NCBI RefSeq assembly: GCF_003034965.1
Contig: NZ_PZKE01000012.1
Span: 49,829 to 113,828 of the forward strand
DNA: 64,000 bases
Source of the DNA: Fuscovulum blasticum DSM 2131
GTDB lineage: Bacteria > Pseudomonadota > Alphaproteobacteria > Rhodobacterales > Rhodobacteraceae
Direction of reading: 5' to 3'
The stretch's first letter is position 1. Each line of letters starts with the position of its first letter. The notes beneath the pieces are model-generated. The model was not told where the DNA came from. It saw only the letters and a program-made list of their open reading frames with translations, and ran no database searches. The translations under genes were made by a program, and so were the position numbers. Shown in pieces: positions 8,179 to 17,609 of this stretch.

Positions 8179-9534
8179 ATGACAACAGATGCGCAACTCA
8201 CGCGCCTCGGTCTTTTTGACGCGCGGGTGCCCCGGTACACGTCGTACCCTACGGCACCGCAATTCGGCACGTCGATTGGCCCCGGCGATTTCACCTCCTG
8301 GATCGAAGCGATCCCGGAAGGTGCCCGAATCTCGCTTTACCTGCATGTGCCGTTCTGCCGGCGCCTGTGCTGGTTCTGCGCCTGCCGCACCCAGGGCACA
8401 TCGTCCGATGACCCCGTCATCGCCTATGCCCAGACCCTGAAGGCCGAAATCGCGCTGCTGGCGCGGCATCTGCCGCGCGGCGTCACGCTTTCGCGGCTGC
8501 ATTGGGGGGGCGGAACCCCCACCATGCTGCCGCCCGATGAGATGCGGGCGCTGGCCGATGCGGTCTTTGCCGTGGCCCCCATGGCCGAGGGCGGCGAATT
8601 CTCGGTCGAGATCGACCCGAACGAGGTGGACGATGCCCGCCTTGACGCGCTGGTGGCCTCGGGGATGAACCGCGCCTCGATCGGGGTGCAGGACTTCGAC
8701 CTTGAAATCCAGAAGGCCATCGGTCGCGACCAGACCTATGAGATCACCCGCGAAGTTGCGGAAAAGATCCGGGATCGCGGCGTGACCAGCCTGAACTGCG
8801 ACCTGCTTTACGGCCTGCCGCACCAGACCGGCATCCGCATCGCCGATTCGGTCCAGAAGCTGCTGACCCTGTCGCCCGACCGGGTGGCGCTTTACGGCTA
8901 TGCCCATGTGCCATGGATGAGCCGTCGCCAGCAGATGATTCCCTCGGAAGCGATGCCTTCGCCGGAAGAGCGGCTCAAGCTGTTCGAGACGGCCTCGAAG
9001 CTGTTCCTCTGGGACGGGTATGAAGAAATCGGCATCGACCACTTCGCCCGCCCCGATGACGGGCTGGCGGTGGCGCTCAAGGCCGGCAAGCTGCGGCGCA
9101 ACTTCCAGGGCTATACCGACGACACCGCCCCCGCCCTGATCGGGCTGGGCGCCTCGTCGATCAGCCGCTTCCCGCAGGGCTATGCGCAAAACGCCTCGGG
9201 CACGTCTGACCACACCAAGGCCATCCGCGACGGACGTTTCTCGACCCACCGCGGCCACGCCTTCGCGGGCGAAGACCTGATGCGCGCCCGCATCATCGAG
9301 GCCCTGATGTGCGATTTCCGCGTCGACCGGGCCGAACTGGTGCGCGACTATGGCGTGACCCCGGCCTATGTGGACAGCCTGTTCCGCACCGCCGCCTCGG
9401 GCTTTGAAGACATGCTGAAGATCGAGAATGGCGCGCTGATCATCCCTGACCGCGCCAAGCCGCTGACCCGCATGGTCGCCCGCGCCTTCGACGCCTACGA
9501 CCAGTCCAAGGCGCAGCACTCGGCCGCCGTCTGA
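8179..9534 (+). CDS. hemN: Oxygen-independent coproporphyrinogen III oxidase
   Basis: This 451-residue radical-SAM enzyme decarboxylates coproporphyrinogen III to protoporphyrinogen IX without oxygen. The cluster motif C60-x3-C64-x2-C67 appears as CRRLCWFC and is followed by another Cys, as in true HemN. LHWGGGTPT and the family's YTSYPTAPQF N-terminus are also present, which separates it from HemW-type homologues. The gene is divergent from fnrL across a single FNR box and is followed by a strong terminator. Low-oxygen haem synthesis matches the neighbouring oxidase genes. Confidence 0.97.
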   Translation: MTTDAQLTRLGLFDARVPRYTSYPTAPQFGTSIGPGDFTSWIEAIPEGARISLYLHVPFCRRLCWFCACRTQGTSSDDPVIAYAQTLKAEIALLARHLPRGVTLSRLHWGGGTPTMLPPDEMRALADAVFAVAPMAEGGEFSVEIDPNEVDDARLDALVASGMNRASIGVQDFDLEIQKAIGRDQTYEITREVAEKIRDRGVTSLNCDLLYGLPHQTGIRIADSVQKLLTLSPDRVALYGYAHVPWMSRRQQMIPSEAMPSPEERLKLFETASKLFLWDGYEEIGIDHFARPDDGLAVALKAGKLRRNFQGYTDDTAPALIGLGASSISRFPQGYAQNASGTSDHTKAIRDGRFSTHRGHAFAGEDLMRARIIEALMCDFRVDRAELVRDYGVTPAYVDSLFRTAASGFEDMLKIENGALIIPDRAKPLTRMVARAFDAYDQSKAQHSAAV

Positions 9535-9555
9535 CCGGCCCCCGAACACAAGGAA

Positions 9556-9587
9556 GGCAGCAAGTCCCTTGCTGCCCTTCTTTTTTT
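9556..9587 (+). terminator. Rho-independent terminator after hemN
   Basis: GGCAGCAAG pairs with CTTGCTGCC over a three-base loop, followed by CTTC and a run of seven T residues. It closes the hemN transcript ahead of the convergent glycosyltransferase gene. Confidence 0.92.
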
Positions 9588-9603
9588 GCAAGGAGCAGGC
9601 CGG

Positions 9604-10836
9604 TCAGCCTGACTTGAGACCCAGCCCTTCGACCAGCGCCACCAGCTTCGGCAGGCAGACCGCGTTCAGGTCATAGCGATCGCGCACCGTCTTGCGGGCA
9701 TTGGCGCGCAGGCGGGCAAAGCGGGCGGGTTCGGCCAGCCCTTCGGTCAGCGCGCGCGTCCAGCCCGGCACATCGAAGAAATCGACCAACTGGCCGTTGT
9801 AGCCATCCCGCACCACCTCCTGCACCGGCGCCACGCGCGAGGCGATCAGGTGGCAGCCCGCCGACATCGCCTCCAGCATCGACCAGCTCAGCACGAAGGG
9901 ATAGGTCAGATAGGCGTGCACGCGCGACACCTGCAGGATCGACAGGAAGTCGGCATAGGGCACCCGCCCCAGGAAATGCACCCGGCTCAGGTCCATCTGG
10001 TCCTTCACCTCATCCAGGAAAATGTCCTTCCAGGCCCTGCCGTCCTTGGGGGCCGGGCCGTAGCTGACCGCGTTGCCGCCCACGATCAGCACCTGCGCTG
10101 CCGGCCGCGCGGCCAGAACGCCGGGCAAGGCGCGCAGGAAGGTGTGATAGCCGCGATAGGGTTCAAGGTTGCGGTTGACGAAGGTCAGCACCTCATCGCC
10201 CGCCCGCAGCACCCGGCCATCGGGCAACGTAAGCCGGGCCGCCGCATTGGGCACCACGGTTTCGGTGTTCACCCCGTCGAAGACCACGTCGATCATAGAC
10301 CGCAGCGCCGGCGGGTGGGTCGAGGCCTGCCAGAAGGTTGGCGACAAACCCCGGTCGGCATGTAGCAGCGCCTGCGCCAGATGCGCGGCCCGGCCCTGCG
10401 CGATCATCACCTTGTCCAGGCTGGGCGGGCCGAATTCGCGGTCGAACCCGACATCGGCCCCACGGCCGCGATAGTAGAACTCGGCATAGACCAGCAGCTT
10501 TGCCTCGGGCCACACATCCTTGAGGAACAGCGTCTCGCCCCAGCCGGAATGACCGACGATCACGTCGGGAACATAGCCATCCCGTTCGCGCAGGATGCGG
10601 GCCGCGCGGGCAACGGCGACACCCCGGTCGGACATGGTGGTGTAGTTGCGGCCCAGCCGGCAGGCGGCGGCATCGACCTCGGGCGCAGAATAGGCATAGC
10701 GCCAGACGGGAATGGCAGCCGCGCGGGTATTGGAGGCATCGGTCAGCACCCGGCAATCATGCCCGCGTGCGGCCAGCGCCGGCGCAAGGTGAAGGAATTG
10801 CGCCGGGTAATTCTGATGAACGAACAGGATCTTCAT
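9604..10836 (-). CDS. Glycosyltransferase, GT-B/family 4-like
   Basis: This 410-residue protein looks like a retaining GT-B glycosyltransferase. The N-terminus [14 protein letters not shown] begins the first Rossmann-like domain. The C-terminal half has RVHFLGRVPYADFLSILQ and a LSWSMLEAMSAGCHLIAS segment, matching the donor-binding EAM-x-G region of GT4 enzymes; the Glu before AMSAG is the likely catalytic-region acid. The start ATG at 10836 overlaps the stop of the upstream ATPase gene by four bases (ATGA), so it is translationally coupled to the transporter operon. Donor and acceptor unknown; no polysaccharide cluster is nearby. Confidence 0.88.
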   Translation of the reverse strand: MKILFVHQNYPAQFLHLAPALAARGHDCRVLTDASNTRAAAIPVWRYAYSAPEVDAAACRLGRNYTTMSDRGVAVARAARILRERDGYVPDVIVGHSGWGETLFLKDVWPEAKLLVYAEFYYRGRGADVGFDREFGPPSLDKVMIAQGRAAHLAQALLHADRGLSPTFWQASTHPPALRSMIDVVFDGVNTETVVPNAAARLTLPDGRVLRAGDEVLTFVNRNLEPYRGYHTFLRALPGVLAARPAAQVLIVGGNAVSYGPAPKDGRAWKDIFLDEVKDQMDLSRVHFLGRVPYADFLSILQVSRVHAYLTYPFVLSWSMLEAMSAGCHLIASRVAPVQEVVRDGYNGQLVDFFDVPGWTRALTEGLAEPARFARLRANARKTVRDRYDLNAVCLPKLVALVEGLGLKSG

Positions 10837-12539
10837 GGCTGCGCGCCACCCGGCCGCGCAAAGGCCGCCGCCAGCAGCGCGCGGGTGTACTCGGTCTGCG
10901 GCGCGGCGAACAGCGCCTGCGCCTCGCCCAGTTCGACCACATCGCCGGCCTTCATCACCATCACCTTGTGCGACATCGCCCGCACCACCCTCAGGTCGTG
11001 GCTGATGAAGATATAGGCCAGCCCCCATTTGCGCTGCAAGGCACGCAGAAGATCCACGATCTGCACCTGCACCGTCATGTCCAGCGCCGACGTCGGTTCG
11101 TCCAGCACCACCAGCTTGGGCCGCAGGATCATGGCGCGGGCAATGGCGATGCGCTGGCGCTGGCCGCCGGAAAATTCATGCGGATAGCGCCCCATCGACG
11201 CCGGATCGAGACCGACTTCGGTCATGATCTCGGCCACCATCTCGGTCCGGTTGCGGCGGGGATCAACACCATGGACGCCCAGGCCTTCGGCGATGATCTG
11301 TTGCACGGTCATCCGGGGCGAAAGGCTGCCGAAGGGGTCCTGGAACACCACCTGCATGTGCCGCCGCATGGCCCGCACCGCCGCGCGCCCTTTTGAGCCG
11401 AAGAAGGCCGCCAGGGCGGCATCACTCGCCTCGCTGATCAGGTCGCTGTCCGGGTCGCGGGCGCGGCGGGCCTCGGCCTCGTCCCAGGTCTCGTCCAGGC
11501 GGCCGATGTCGCGGCCCAGAAAAAGCACTTTCCCCTGCGAGCCGATCAGCCGCAGGATCGCCAGCGCCAGCGTCGTCTTGCCCGAGCCGCTTTCGCCCAC
11601 GATGCCAAGCGTTTCGCCGGCCCGAACAGACAGGCTGGCGTCGTTCACCGCCTTCACATGGCCAACCGTCTTGCGCAGAAAACCCTTCTGGATCGGGAAC
11701 CAGACCCGCAGATGTTCGGTCCGCACCACCTCGGGCGCGCCGGCGGGCACGGGATCGGGCACGCCCTTCGCCTCAGCCGCCAGCAACTTGCGGGTATAGG
11801 GGTGCTGCGGGTTGGCAAAGACATCCGCCGCTGGCCCCTGTTCGACGATCTCGCCGCCCTGCATCACGCAGACCCGGTCGGCGATCCGGCGGACGATGGT
11901 CAGGTCATGGGTGATGAACAGCAGGCTCAACCCCTCGCTGCGCTTGAGATCGGCCAGCAAGTCAAGGATCTGCGCCTGAATGGTCACGTCCAGCGCGGTT
12001 GTGGGTTCGTCGGCCACCAGAAGTTCGGGACCGTTGGCCAGCGCCATGGCGATCATCACCCGCTGGCGCTGCCCCCCCGACAACTGATGCGGATAGGCGG
12101 ACAGCCGGCTTTCGGCATCACGGATGCCCACCTTCTGCAACAGGTCAAGGATCCGCGCCCGCGCCTTGTCGCCGGTCAGGCCCTGATGCAGGGCAAGGCT
12201 CTCCCCGATCTGCCGTTCGATCGTGTGCAGCGGGTTCAGGCTGGTCATCGGCTCCTGGAAGATGAAGCTGATGTCGTTGCCGCGAACATGCCGCAACTCG
12301 GCTTCGGGCAGGCCCAGCATGTCACGGCCCTGCCACAGCACCTGCCCCGATACGGTGGCATTGTCGGACAGAAGCCGCACGGTTGACAGCGCGGTGACGG
12401 ATTTCCCCGATCCGCTTTCGCCGACCAGCGCCACGGTTTCGCCCTTGGCAACGCTGAAGCTGACCCCCTTGACCGCCGGGATGATACGGCCATCCTGCGA
12501 AAAGCTGACCTTCAGGTCACGGACATCCAGCAGGGTCAT
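10833..12539 (-). CDS. yejF: Oligopeptide/microcin C-type ABC transporter, fused double ATPase (YejF-like)
   Basis: The 568-residue cytoplasmic protein contains two ABC ATPase domains in tandem. Walker A motifs are GESGSGKS in both halves, with LSGGQRQR and FSGGQRQR signature motifs and Walker B strands LLVADEPT and LVVLDEPT. An oligopeptide-transporter extension follows each domain. A single chain with both ATPases is the YejF form of Dpp/Opp-type importers. It overlaps yejE by four bases and the glycosyltransferase by four, so all are one operon. Peptide import (microcin C-like) is known for Escherichia coli Yej; the substrate here is not shown. Confidence 0.94.
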   Translation of the reverse strand: MTLLDVRDLKVSFSQDGRIIPAVKGVSFSVAKGETVALVGESGSGKSVTALSTVRLLSDNATVSGQVLWQGRDMLGLPEAELRHVRGNDISFIFQEPMTSLNPLHTIERQIGESLALHQGLTGDKARARILDLLQKVGIRDAESRLSAYPHQLSGGQRQRVMIAMALANGPELLVADEPTTALDVTIQAQILDLLADLKRSEGLSLLFITHDLTIVRRIADRVCVMQGGEIVEQGPAADVFANPQHPYTRKLLAAEAKGVPDPVPAGAPEVVRTEHLRVWFPIQKGFLRKTVGHVKAVNDASLSVRAGETLGIVGESGSGKTTLALAILRLIGSQGKVLFLGRDIGRLDETWDEAEARRARDPDSDLISEASDAALAAFFGSKGRAAVRAMRRHMQVVFQDPFGSLSPRMTVQQIIAEGLGVHGVDPRRNRTEMVAEIMTEVGLDPASMGRYPHEFSGGQRQRIAIARAMILRPKLVVLDEPTSALDMTVQVQIVDLLRALQRKWGLAYIFISHDLRVVRAMSHKVMVMKAGDVVELGEAQALFAAPQTEYTRALLAAAFARPGGAQP

Positions 12540-13645
12540 CGAAAGGTCTTCCGCGGATCGAAGGCATCGCGCACGCCTTCAAAGATGAAGATCAGCAGCG
12601 TCAGCATGGTGGCAAAGGTGAAGAACGACACCCAGGCCAGATGCGGCGCCTGCAGGTTCTGCTGCGCCTGCCGCGACAACTGCCCCAGCGAGGGGGCCGA
12701 GGACGGCAGGCCGAAGCCCAGATAATCCAGCATGGCCAGCGATCCGATGGCGCCCGTCACAAGGAAGGGCATCATCGTCAGCGTCGCCACCATGGCATTG
12801 GGCAGCATGTGGCGGAACATGATCTGCCAGTCGGGCACCCCCAGCGCCTTGGCGGCGCGGACATATTCAAAGTTGCGCGCGCGCAGGAATTCGGCCCGCA
12901 CCACGCCGACCAGCGCCGTCCAGCCGAACAGCACCATCAGCCCCACCATCAGCCAGAACGACTTGGCCCAGACAGCCGTCAGGATGATGATGACATAGAT
13001 CGAGGGGACCGATCCCCAAAGTTCGATGATGCGCTGGAAGATCAGGTCGGTGCGGCCGCCGAAATAGCCCTGCACCGCGCCCGCGGCGATGCCCAGAACG
13101 GCGTTCAGCGCCGTCACGATCAGCGCAAAGGTGACCGACAGGCGGAAGCCGTAGATCACCCGCGCCAGCACATCGCGGCTGGTATCGTCGGTTCCCAGCC
13201 AGTTCTGTTCGCTGGGCGCGCCGGGGGCGGTGCCGCCGGTGTTCACGATGGTGTTGTAGCTGTAGGGAATGGGCGGCCACAGCACCCAGCCCTTCTGCAC
13301 CGGCTGGCCCAACGCGGTGCCCTTCGTCTCGGCCTCAAGCGCAATGCCTTCCGGGTCATCCCAGCAATCCAGCGACCCGCCGGTCACGATCAGGCAGCGC
13401 ACCTCGGGCGTGGTATAGTTCGCCTCGGTCCGCAGGTCGCCGCCGAAGGTCTGTTCGGAATAGAACTTCAGGAAGGGCGTGTAATAGCCGTCCTGATACT
13501 TCACCAGCAACGGCCGGTCATTGGCCAGCAGCTCAGCACACAGCGACAGACCGTACAGGATCAGGAACAGGATCAGCGACCACCAGGCCCGGCGGTTGGC
13601 CTTGAAGTTGCGCCAGCGGCGCTGGTTCAGGGGCGACAGGGCCAT
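12536..13645 (-). CDS. yejE: Oligopeptide ABC transporter permease (YejE-like)
   Basis: The 369-residue inner-membrane permease has the N-terminal RRWRNFKANRRAWWSL segment typical of YejE, one isolated first helix, a long periplasmic insertion (about residues 45–150) and then the five-helix BPD transport core. The EAA-like loop that docks the ATPase reads RAKALGVPDWQIMFRHMLPN. It starts three bases after yejB and overlaps yejF by four, so expression of the transporter subunits is coupled. Length and layout match E. coli YejE. Confidence 0.93.
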   Translation of the reverse strand: MALSPLNQRRWRNFKANRRAWWSLILFLILYGLSLCAELLANDRPLLVKYQDGYYTPFLKFYSEQTFGGDLRTEANYTTPEVRCLIVTGGSLDCWDDPEGIALEAETKGTALGQPVQKGWVLWPPIPYSYNTIVNTGGTAPGAPSEQNWLGTDDTSRDVLARVIYGFRLSVTFALIVTALNAVLGIAAGAVQGYFGGRTDLIFQRIIELWGSVPSIYVIIILTAVWAKSFWLMVGLMVLFGWTALVGVVRAEFLRARNFEYVRAAKALGVPDWQIMFRHMLPNAMVATLTMMPFLVTGAIGSLAMLDYLGFGLPSSAPSLGQLSRQAQQNLQAPHLAWVSFFTFATMLTLLIFIFEGVRDAFDPRKTFR

Positions 13646-13648
13646 GGC

Positions 13649-14818
13649 TCACCCCGCCCGTTTTTCAAAGTCGATCCGCGGATCGACGAAGACATACATC
13701 AGGTCGGACAGGATGCCGACCACCAGCCCGATCAGGCCAAAGGCGAACAGCGTGCCGAACATCACCGCATAGTCCCGCTCGACCGCCGACTTGAAGCCAA
13801 GCTGGCCCAGGCCGTCCAGCGAGAAGATCATCTCGATGATCAGGGACGACCCGAAGAACACGCCCAGGAACAGGCTGGGGAAGCCTGCGATCACGATCAG
13901 CATCGCGTTGCGGAAGACATGGCCATACAGCACACGGCTTTCCGACAGGCCCTTGGCGCGGGCGGTCATCACATAGTGCTTCTTGATCTCGTCCAGAAAG
14001 CTGTTCTTGGTCAGCAGCGTCAGCGTGGCAAAGCTGGAAATCAGTTGCGCCGTCACCGGCAGGGCGATGTGCCAAAGGTAGTCGGTGATCTTGTGCCACA
14101 GGCTGAACGTCTGCCAGCCGTCCGAAGTCAGGCCGCGCAGCGGGAAGATCTGCCAGTAAGACCCGCCTGCGAACAGCACCATCAGCAGGATGGCGAACAG
14201 AAAGCCCGGAATGGCATAGGCCGCGATGATGATGCCCGACGACCAGGTGTCGAACCGCGATCCGTCACGCACCGCCTTGCGGATGCCAAGGGGGATGGAG
14301 ATCAGATAAGCGATCAGCGTGGACCACAGGCCCAGCGTGATTGAAACCGGCATCTTTTCCACCACCAGATCAACCACGCTGATGTTGCGGAAGTAGCTTT
14401 CGCCAAAGTCGAACTGCAGATAGCGCCACATCATGATGCCGAAGCGTTCCCAGAACGGGATCATCTCCTTGTGGCATTCGGGCGCCTTGACGGTGGGGGT
14501 GCCGGTATAGCCGGGGTCACAGACGATGCGGGCAAAGCCGAACTGCACCTCAAGCTTGGCACGAAACTCGGGTGACAGGCCGCGGGCACCGATATAGCCA
14601 CCCTCGGCTCCCTGCCCCTGCCCGCCGCCGCCGGCGTCCTTCTGCGCATCTCCGCCGCCGCTCAGCGCCTTGATGGAATCGCCGTCGCCTTCCAGCCGCG
14701 CCTCGATCTGGTCCAGCGGGCCGCCGGGAACGACATTGGTCAGCGCGAAGTTGATGAGCATGATCCCGAACAGCGTCGGGATCACCAGTAGCAAGCGTCG
14801 GAGGATATAGGCGCCCAA
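13649..14818 (-). CDS. yejB: Oligopeptide ABC transporter permease (YejB-like)
   Basis: The 389-residue permease begins MGAYILRRLLLVIPTLFGIM, the usual first helix of DppB/OppB-type subunits. A periplasmic stretch rich in Gly, Gln and charged residues (about 45–95) holds a low-complexity GGGGQGQG run. The coupling loop is seen as TARAKGLSESRVLYGHVFRN. It is the partner of yejE in the same operon, 24 bases after yejA. The low-complexity insert is the only odd point. Confidence 0.93.
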   Translation of the reverse strand: MGAYILRRLLLVIPTLFGIMLINFALTNVVPGGPLDQIEARLEGDGDSIKALSGGGDAQKDAGGGGQGQGAEGGYIGARGLSPEFRAKLEVQFGFARIVCDPGYTGTPTVKAPECHKEMIPFWERFGIMMWRYLQFDFGESYFRNISVVDLVVEKMPVSITLGLWSTLIAYLISIPLGIRKAVRDGSRFDTWSSGIIIAAYAIPGFLFAILLMVLFAGGSYWQIFPLRGLTSDGWQTFSLWHKITDYLWHIALPVTAQLISSFATLTLLTKNSFLDEIKKHYVMTARAKGLSESRVLYGHVFRNAMLIVIAGFPSLFLGVFFGSSLIIEMIFSLDGLGQLGFKSAVERDYAVMFGTLFAFGLIGLVVGILSDLMYVFVDPRIDFEKRAG

Positions 14819-14842
14819 GTCCCTGCCCGTTGGTCTGTTGTT

Positions 14843-16750
14843 TTATTGGAAGACGCGCCTGGCTTTCAGCGCCTCGCCCTTTTCGGCGTTGTACCACCAG
14901 AAACTGGTGACGCCCAGCGCATAGGGGGGCAGCGGGTCGGGGTGTTCATACATGTCGTAATAGGCCACCCAGTCCTTTGCGTTAAACCATTGCGGCACCC
15001 AGAACCCTTCGGCGCGCAGCACGCGGTCCAGCGCCTTGGTGGCGATGGTCAGCTCGTCCTTGGTCTTCGAGGCCATCACCACCTCGATCAGCTTGTCCAC
15101 CGCTGGCGACTTCAGCCCCATGATATTGAAGACCGAAACATCCGCCGTGGCCGATCCGTAGAACTGTTTCAGCTCCGCCCCTGAAAAGTACTGCGAACGT
15201 GCATTTCCCGTGATGATGTCAAAGTCATACGAAGGGTTGCGGGTCCGGTTTTCGAATTGCGCCTGGTCGATGGTGTTCAGGCTGGCGTCCACGCCCAGCG
15301 CGATCAGGTTCTCGACAAAGGGCTGGATCACCCGGTCGAAGGTGGGGTTGTCGTTCAGGAACTCGATCGTCAGCAATTCGCCCTTGGCGTTTCGGCGCTT
15401 GCCGTCATCTCCGGCGATCCAGCCCGCCTCGTCCAGCAGGGCCGAGGCGGCGCGCAGGTTGCGGCGGTCAAGCTGGCGGTCGGGGTTCGACACCGGCGCC
15501 ATGACCGCCGGCTCGGTCAGGATGGTGGCGGGCAGAAGCCCCTGATCCACCAGCGGCTGCAACACCGCCGCCTCTTCCGGCGAAGGCGTGCCTTCCGCCT
15601 CCATCCAGGTGTTTTCCCAGACCGAATTCACCCGGTCATAAAGGCCGTAGAACAGCGTCTGGTTCGACCATTCGAAGTTGAACATCAGGCTGATCGCCTG
15701 CCGCACCCGCGGGTCCTGCCATTTCTCGCGGCGCAGGTTGAACATGAAGGCCTGCCCCTGCGCCTTGGCCCCCGAGGGCAATTCGGCCTTGATCACCGTG
15801 CCGTCGGCGATGCGGGGGAAATTGTATTGCTCGGCCCATTGCTTGGACGAGTTTTCCTGCCGGAAGGCATAGGCCCCTGCCTTGAACCCCTCGAACGCCG
15901 AATTCGGGTCCGAGAAGTATTCATAGCGCAGCACGTCGAAATTGTTCTGGCCCTTGTTGATGGGCAGATCCTGCCCCCAGTAATCGGGGTTGCGGACATA
16001 GGTGATCGACCGGCCGATGTCGATCTTGCCCGGCACATAGGGGCCGGACCCCAGGAACGGCGTCATCGACGCCTCTTCCAGATCCAGCTTGTTGGCAAGG
16101 TAATGCGCCTTCGACATCACCGGCAGCCCGCCCACGGATTCGGGCAGGTCGCGGGTGGGCACTCCGGGCCGGAAGGTGAACTTCACCCGATGCGGGTCCA
16201 GCGCCTCGGCCGACAGCACCTGTTCGGCGAACACGGTGCGGAAATCCTGCAGTCCCTTGGTCAGGAACTGCTCATAGGAAAACACCACATCCTCGGCCGT
16301 CAGGGGCGTTCCATCGGAAAAGCGGATGTCGTCACGCAGGTTGAAGATCACCCAGCTCCGGTCTTCGGGGTATTCCATCGTGCTGCACAGCAGGCAGTAG
16401 CTGGCGCCGATCTCATCCGCCGTGCTGGTCAGGATGGTTTCCAGCATCACGCTGGACCCGATGGCGGCCCGGCCCTTCACAGAAAACGGGTTCATCGTGT
16501 CAAAGCTGCCAAAGGTCCACTGGCTCAGCTCGCCGCCCTTGGGGGCATCGGGGTTGACGTAAGGCAGATGGGTGAAATCCGCCGGCAAGGCCAGATCGCC
16601 GAAGGTGGAAATCCCGTGCGAGGTGATCACCGTCTCGCCGCGGGCATGTCCGGCTGTAAGGCCCATGGTCAATGCCAGAGCCCCGGCAAACAGCCACCCC
16701 GAGGCGTCCCAAACGGGTTGAGCCGTCCTTGCCACTGCTGCCGCTGCCAT
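14843..16750 (-). CDS. yejA: Extracellular oligopeptide-binding protein (YejA-like)
   Basis: This 635-residue SBP_bac_5 family protein binds peptide-like ligands in the periplasm for the Yej importer. A signal peptide with a hydrophobic core (GWLFAGALALTMGL) ends near residue 35, after which the mature part opens ETVITSHGISTFGDLALP. Family landmarks include YVNPDAPKGGE and the ligand-site region SLMFNFEW. I chose the ATG at 16750 because a GAGGGG ribosome site lies nine bases upstream and the signal peptide then has normal length; an upstream ATG at 16903 gives an implausible extension. First gene of the operon. Confidence 0.93.
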   Translation of the reverse strand: MAAAAVARTAQPVWDASGWLFAGALALTMGLTAGHARGETVITSHGISTFGDLALPADFTHLPYVNPDAPKGGELSQWTFGSFDTMNPFSVKGRAAIGSSVMLETILTSTADEIGASYCLLCSTMEYPEDRSWVIFNLRDDIRFSDGTPLTAEDVVFSYEQFLTKGLQDFRTVFAEQVLSAEALDPHRVKFTFRPGVPTRDLPESVGGLPVMSKAHYLANKLDLEEASMTPFLGSGPYVPGKIDIGRSITYVRNPDYWGQDLPINKGQNNFDVLRYEYFSDPNSAFEGFKAGAYAFRQENSSKQWAEQYNFPRIADGTVIKAELPSGAKAQGQAFMFNLRREKWQDPRVRQAISLMFNFEWSNQTLFYGLYDRVNSVWENTWMEAEGTPSPEEAAVLQPLVDQGLLPATILTEPAVMAPVSNPDRQLDRRNLRAASALLDEAGWIAGDDGKRRNAKGELLTIEFLNDNPTFDRVIQPFVENLIALGVDASLNTIDQAQFENRTRNPSYDFDIITGNARSQYFSGAELKQFYGSATADVSVFNIMGLKSPAVDKLIEVVMASKTKDELTIATKALDRVLRAEGFWVPQWFNAKDWVAYYDMYEHPDPLPPYALGVTSFWWYNAEKGEALKARRVFQ

Positions 16751-16864
16751 CCGTGCCACCCCTCGCAGAAATCCGTCGTCATTCAAGATGCTAGAGCGGC
16801 CCTTGTCGATGGAAAAGGCGCGAATTCGTGATGCGCCCGTGACAGAGACAATCATGGAAATGAC

Positions 16865-16890
16865 AAGGGCCGCGCCTTTCGGCACGGCCC
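16865..16890 (-). terminator. Probable terminator after cytochrome c gene
   Basis: On the minus strand GGGCCGTGCC pairs with GGCGCGGCCC over a GAAA loop, with one imperfect pair, followed by TTGTCATTTCC. It lies between the cytochrome stop and yejA. The T run is weak. Confidence 0.55.
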
Positions 16891-16912
16891 TCGCACGGCG
16901 CAAGGCGCCGGA

Positions 16913-17440
16913 TTACTTCAGCGTCGCCAGATAGGCGATGATATTGGCGCGATCCTGCGGCTTGGGCAGACCGGCAAAGGCCATCTTGGTGCCCGCGACA
17001 TAGGCCTTGGGATCGGTCAGGAAGTGGTCAAGGTTCTCGGGCGTCCAGCTTTCACCCGACATGGCCTGCAGGCCGGCGGAATAGGTGAAGCCGGCGACGC
17101 TGGCCTTGGGCCGGTCAACCACGCCGTCCAGATGCGGGCCGGTCGCGTTGTTGCCGTCGATCTTGTGGCAGGCCTTGCACTTGCCGAACACCTTTTCGCC
17201 CGCGGCCGGATCGGCCGATGCGAAAAGGGTGGCGAAATCGGCGCCCGCGGCGGCGGTCTCGGTCTCGGCGGCAGGGGCGGACCCGGTGTCGATGGTATAG
17301 GCCTGCTTGGCCTCGCCTTCGCCATGGTGGCCGGTGTTCATGGCGTAAAGCCCGTCAGAAGCCCAACCCAGAAGCAGGAAGGCAAGAAGCGCACCGCAAG
17401 TTCCGCCGACTGCCTTGGTGATTGTCATCGTGTCGAACAT
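16913..17440 (-). CDS. cycM: Membrane-anchored cytochrome c (cytochrome cy / c552 type)
   Basis: The 175-residue protein has an uncleaved N-terminal membrane anchor (about residues 13–33), an Ala/Glu/Thr-rich linker, and a class I cytochrome c domain. The haem site is CKACH and the distal Met ligand is in GTKMAFAG. This architecture matches cytochrome cy of Rhodobacter and CycM/c552 of Paracoccus, which carry electrons from the bc1 complex to terminal oxidases while attached to the membrane. It is divergent from pheA, a common arrangement in Rhodobacterales. It could donate electrons to the cbb3 oxidase encoded at 1–4.5 kb, which is inference. Confidence 0.93.
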   Translation of the reverse strand: MFDTMTITKAVGGTCGALLAFLLLGWASDGLYAMNTGHHGEGEAKQAYTIDTGSAPAAETETAAAGADFATLFASADPAAGEKVFGKCKACHKIDGNNATGPHLDGVVDRPKASVAGFTYSAGLQAMSGESWTPENLDHFLTDPKAYVAGTKMAFAGLPKPQDRANIIAYLATLK

Positions 17441-17609
17441 GTCGCCTCGTTCCCAGAACCGATATTCGCGGCGTATCTATCCGCTAACCCCCGCTTCATG
17501 CAAGCCGTAGTGCGCGCAGACACCGTGCTTTCGTCACGAAACCTTGACGGCGCTGGCTGTTGGGGCCAGTGACGGGCACAAGACAGGCAAGACAGCGGAG
17601 CCAGCCGAG

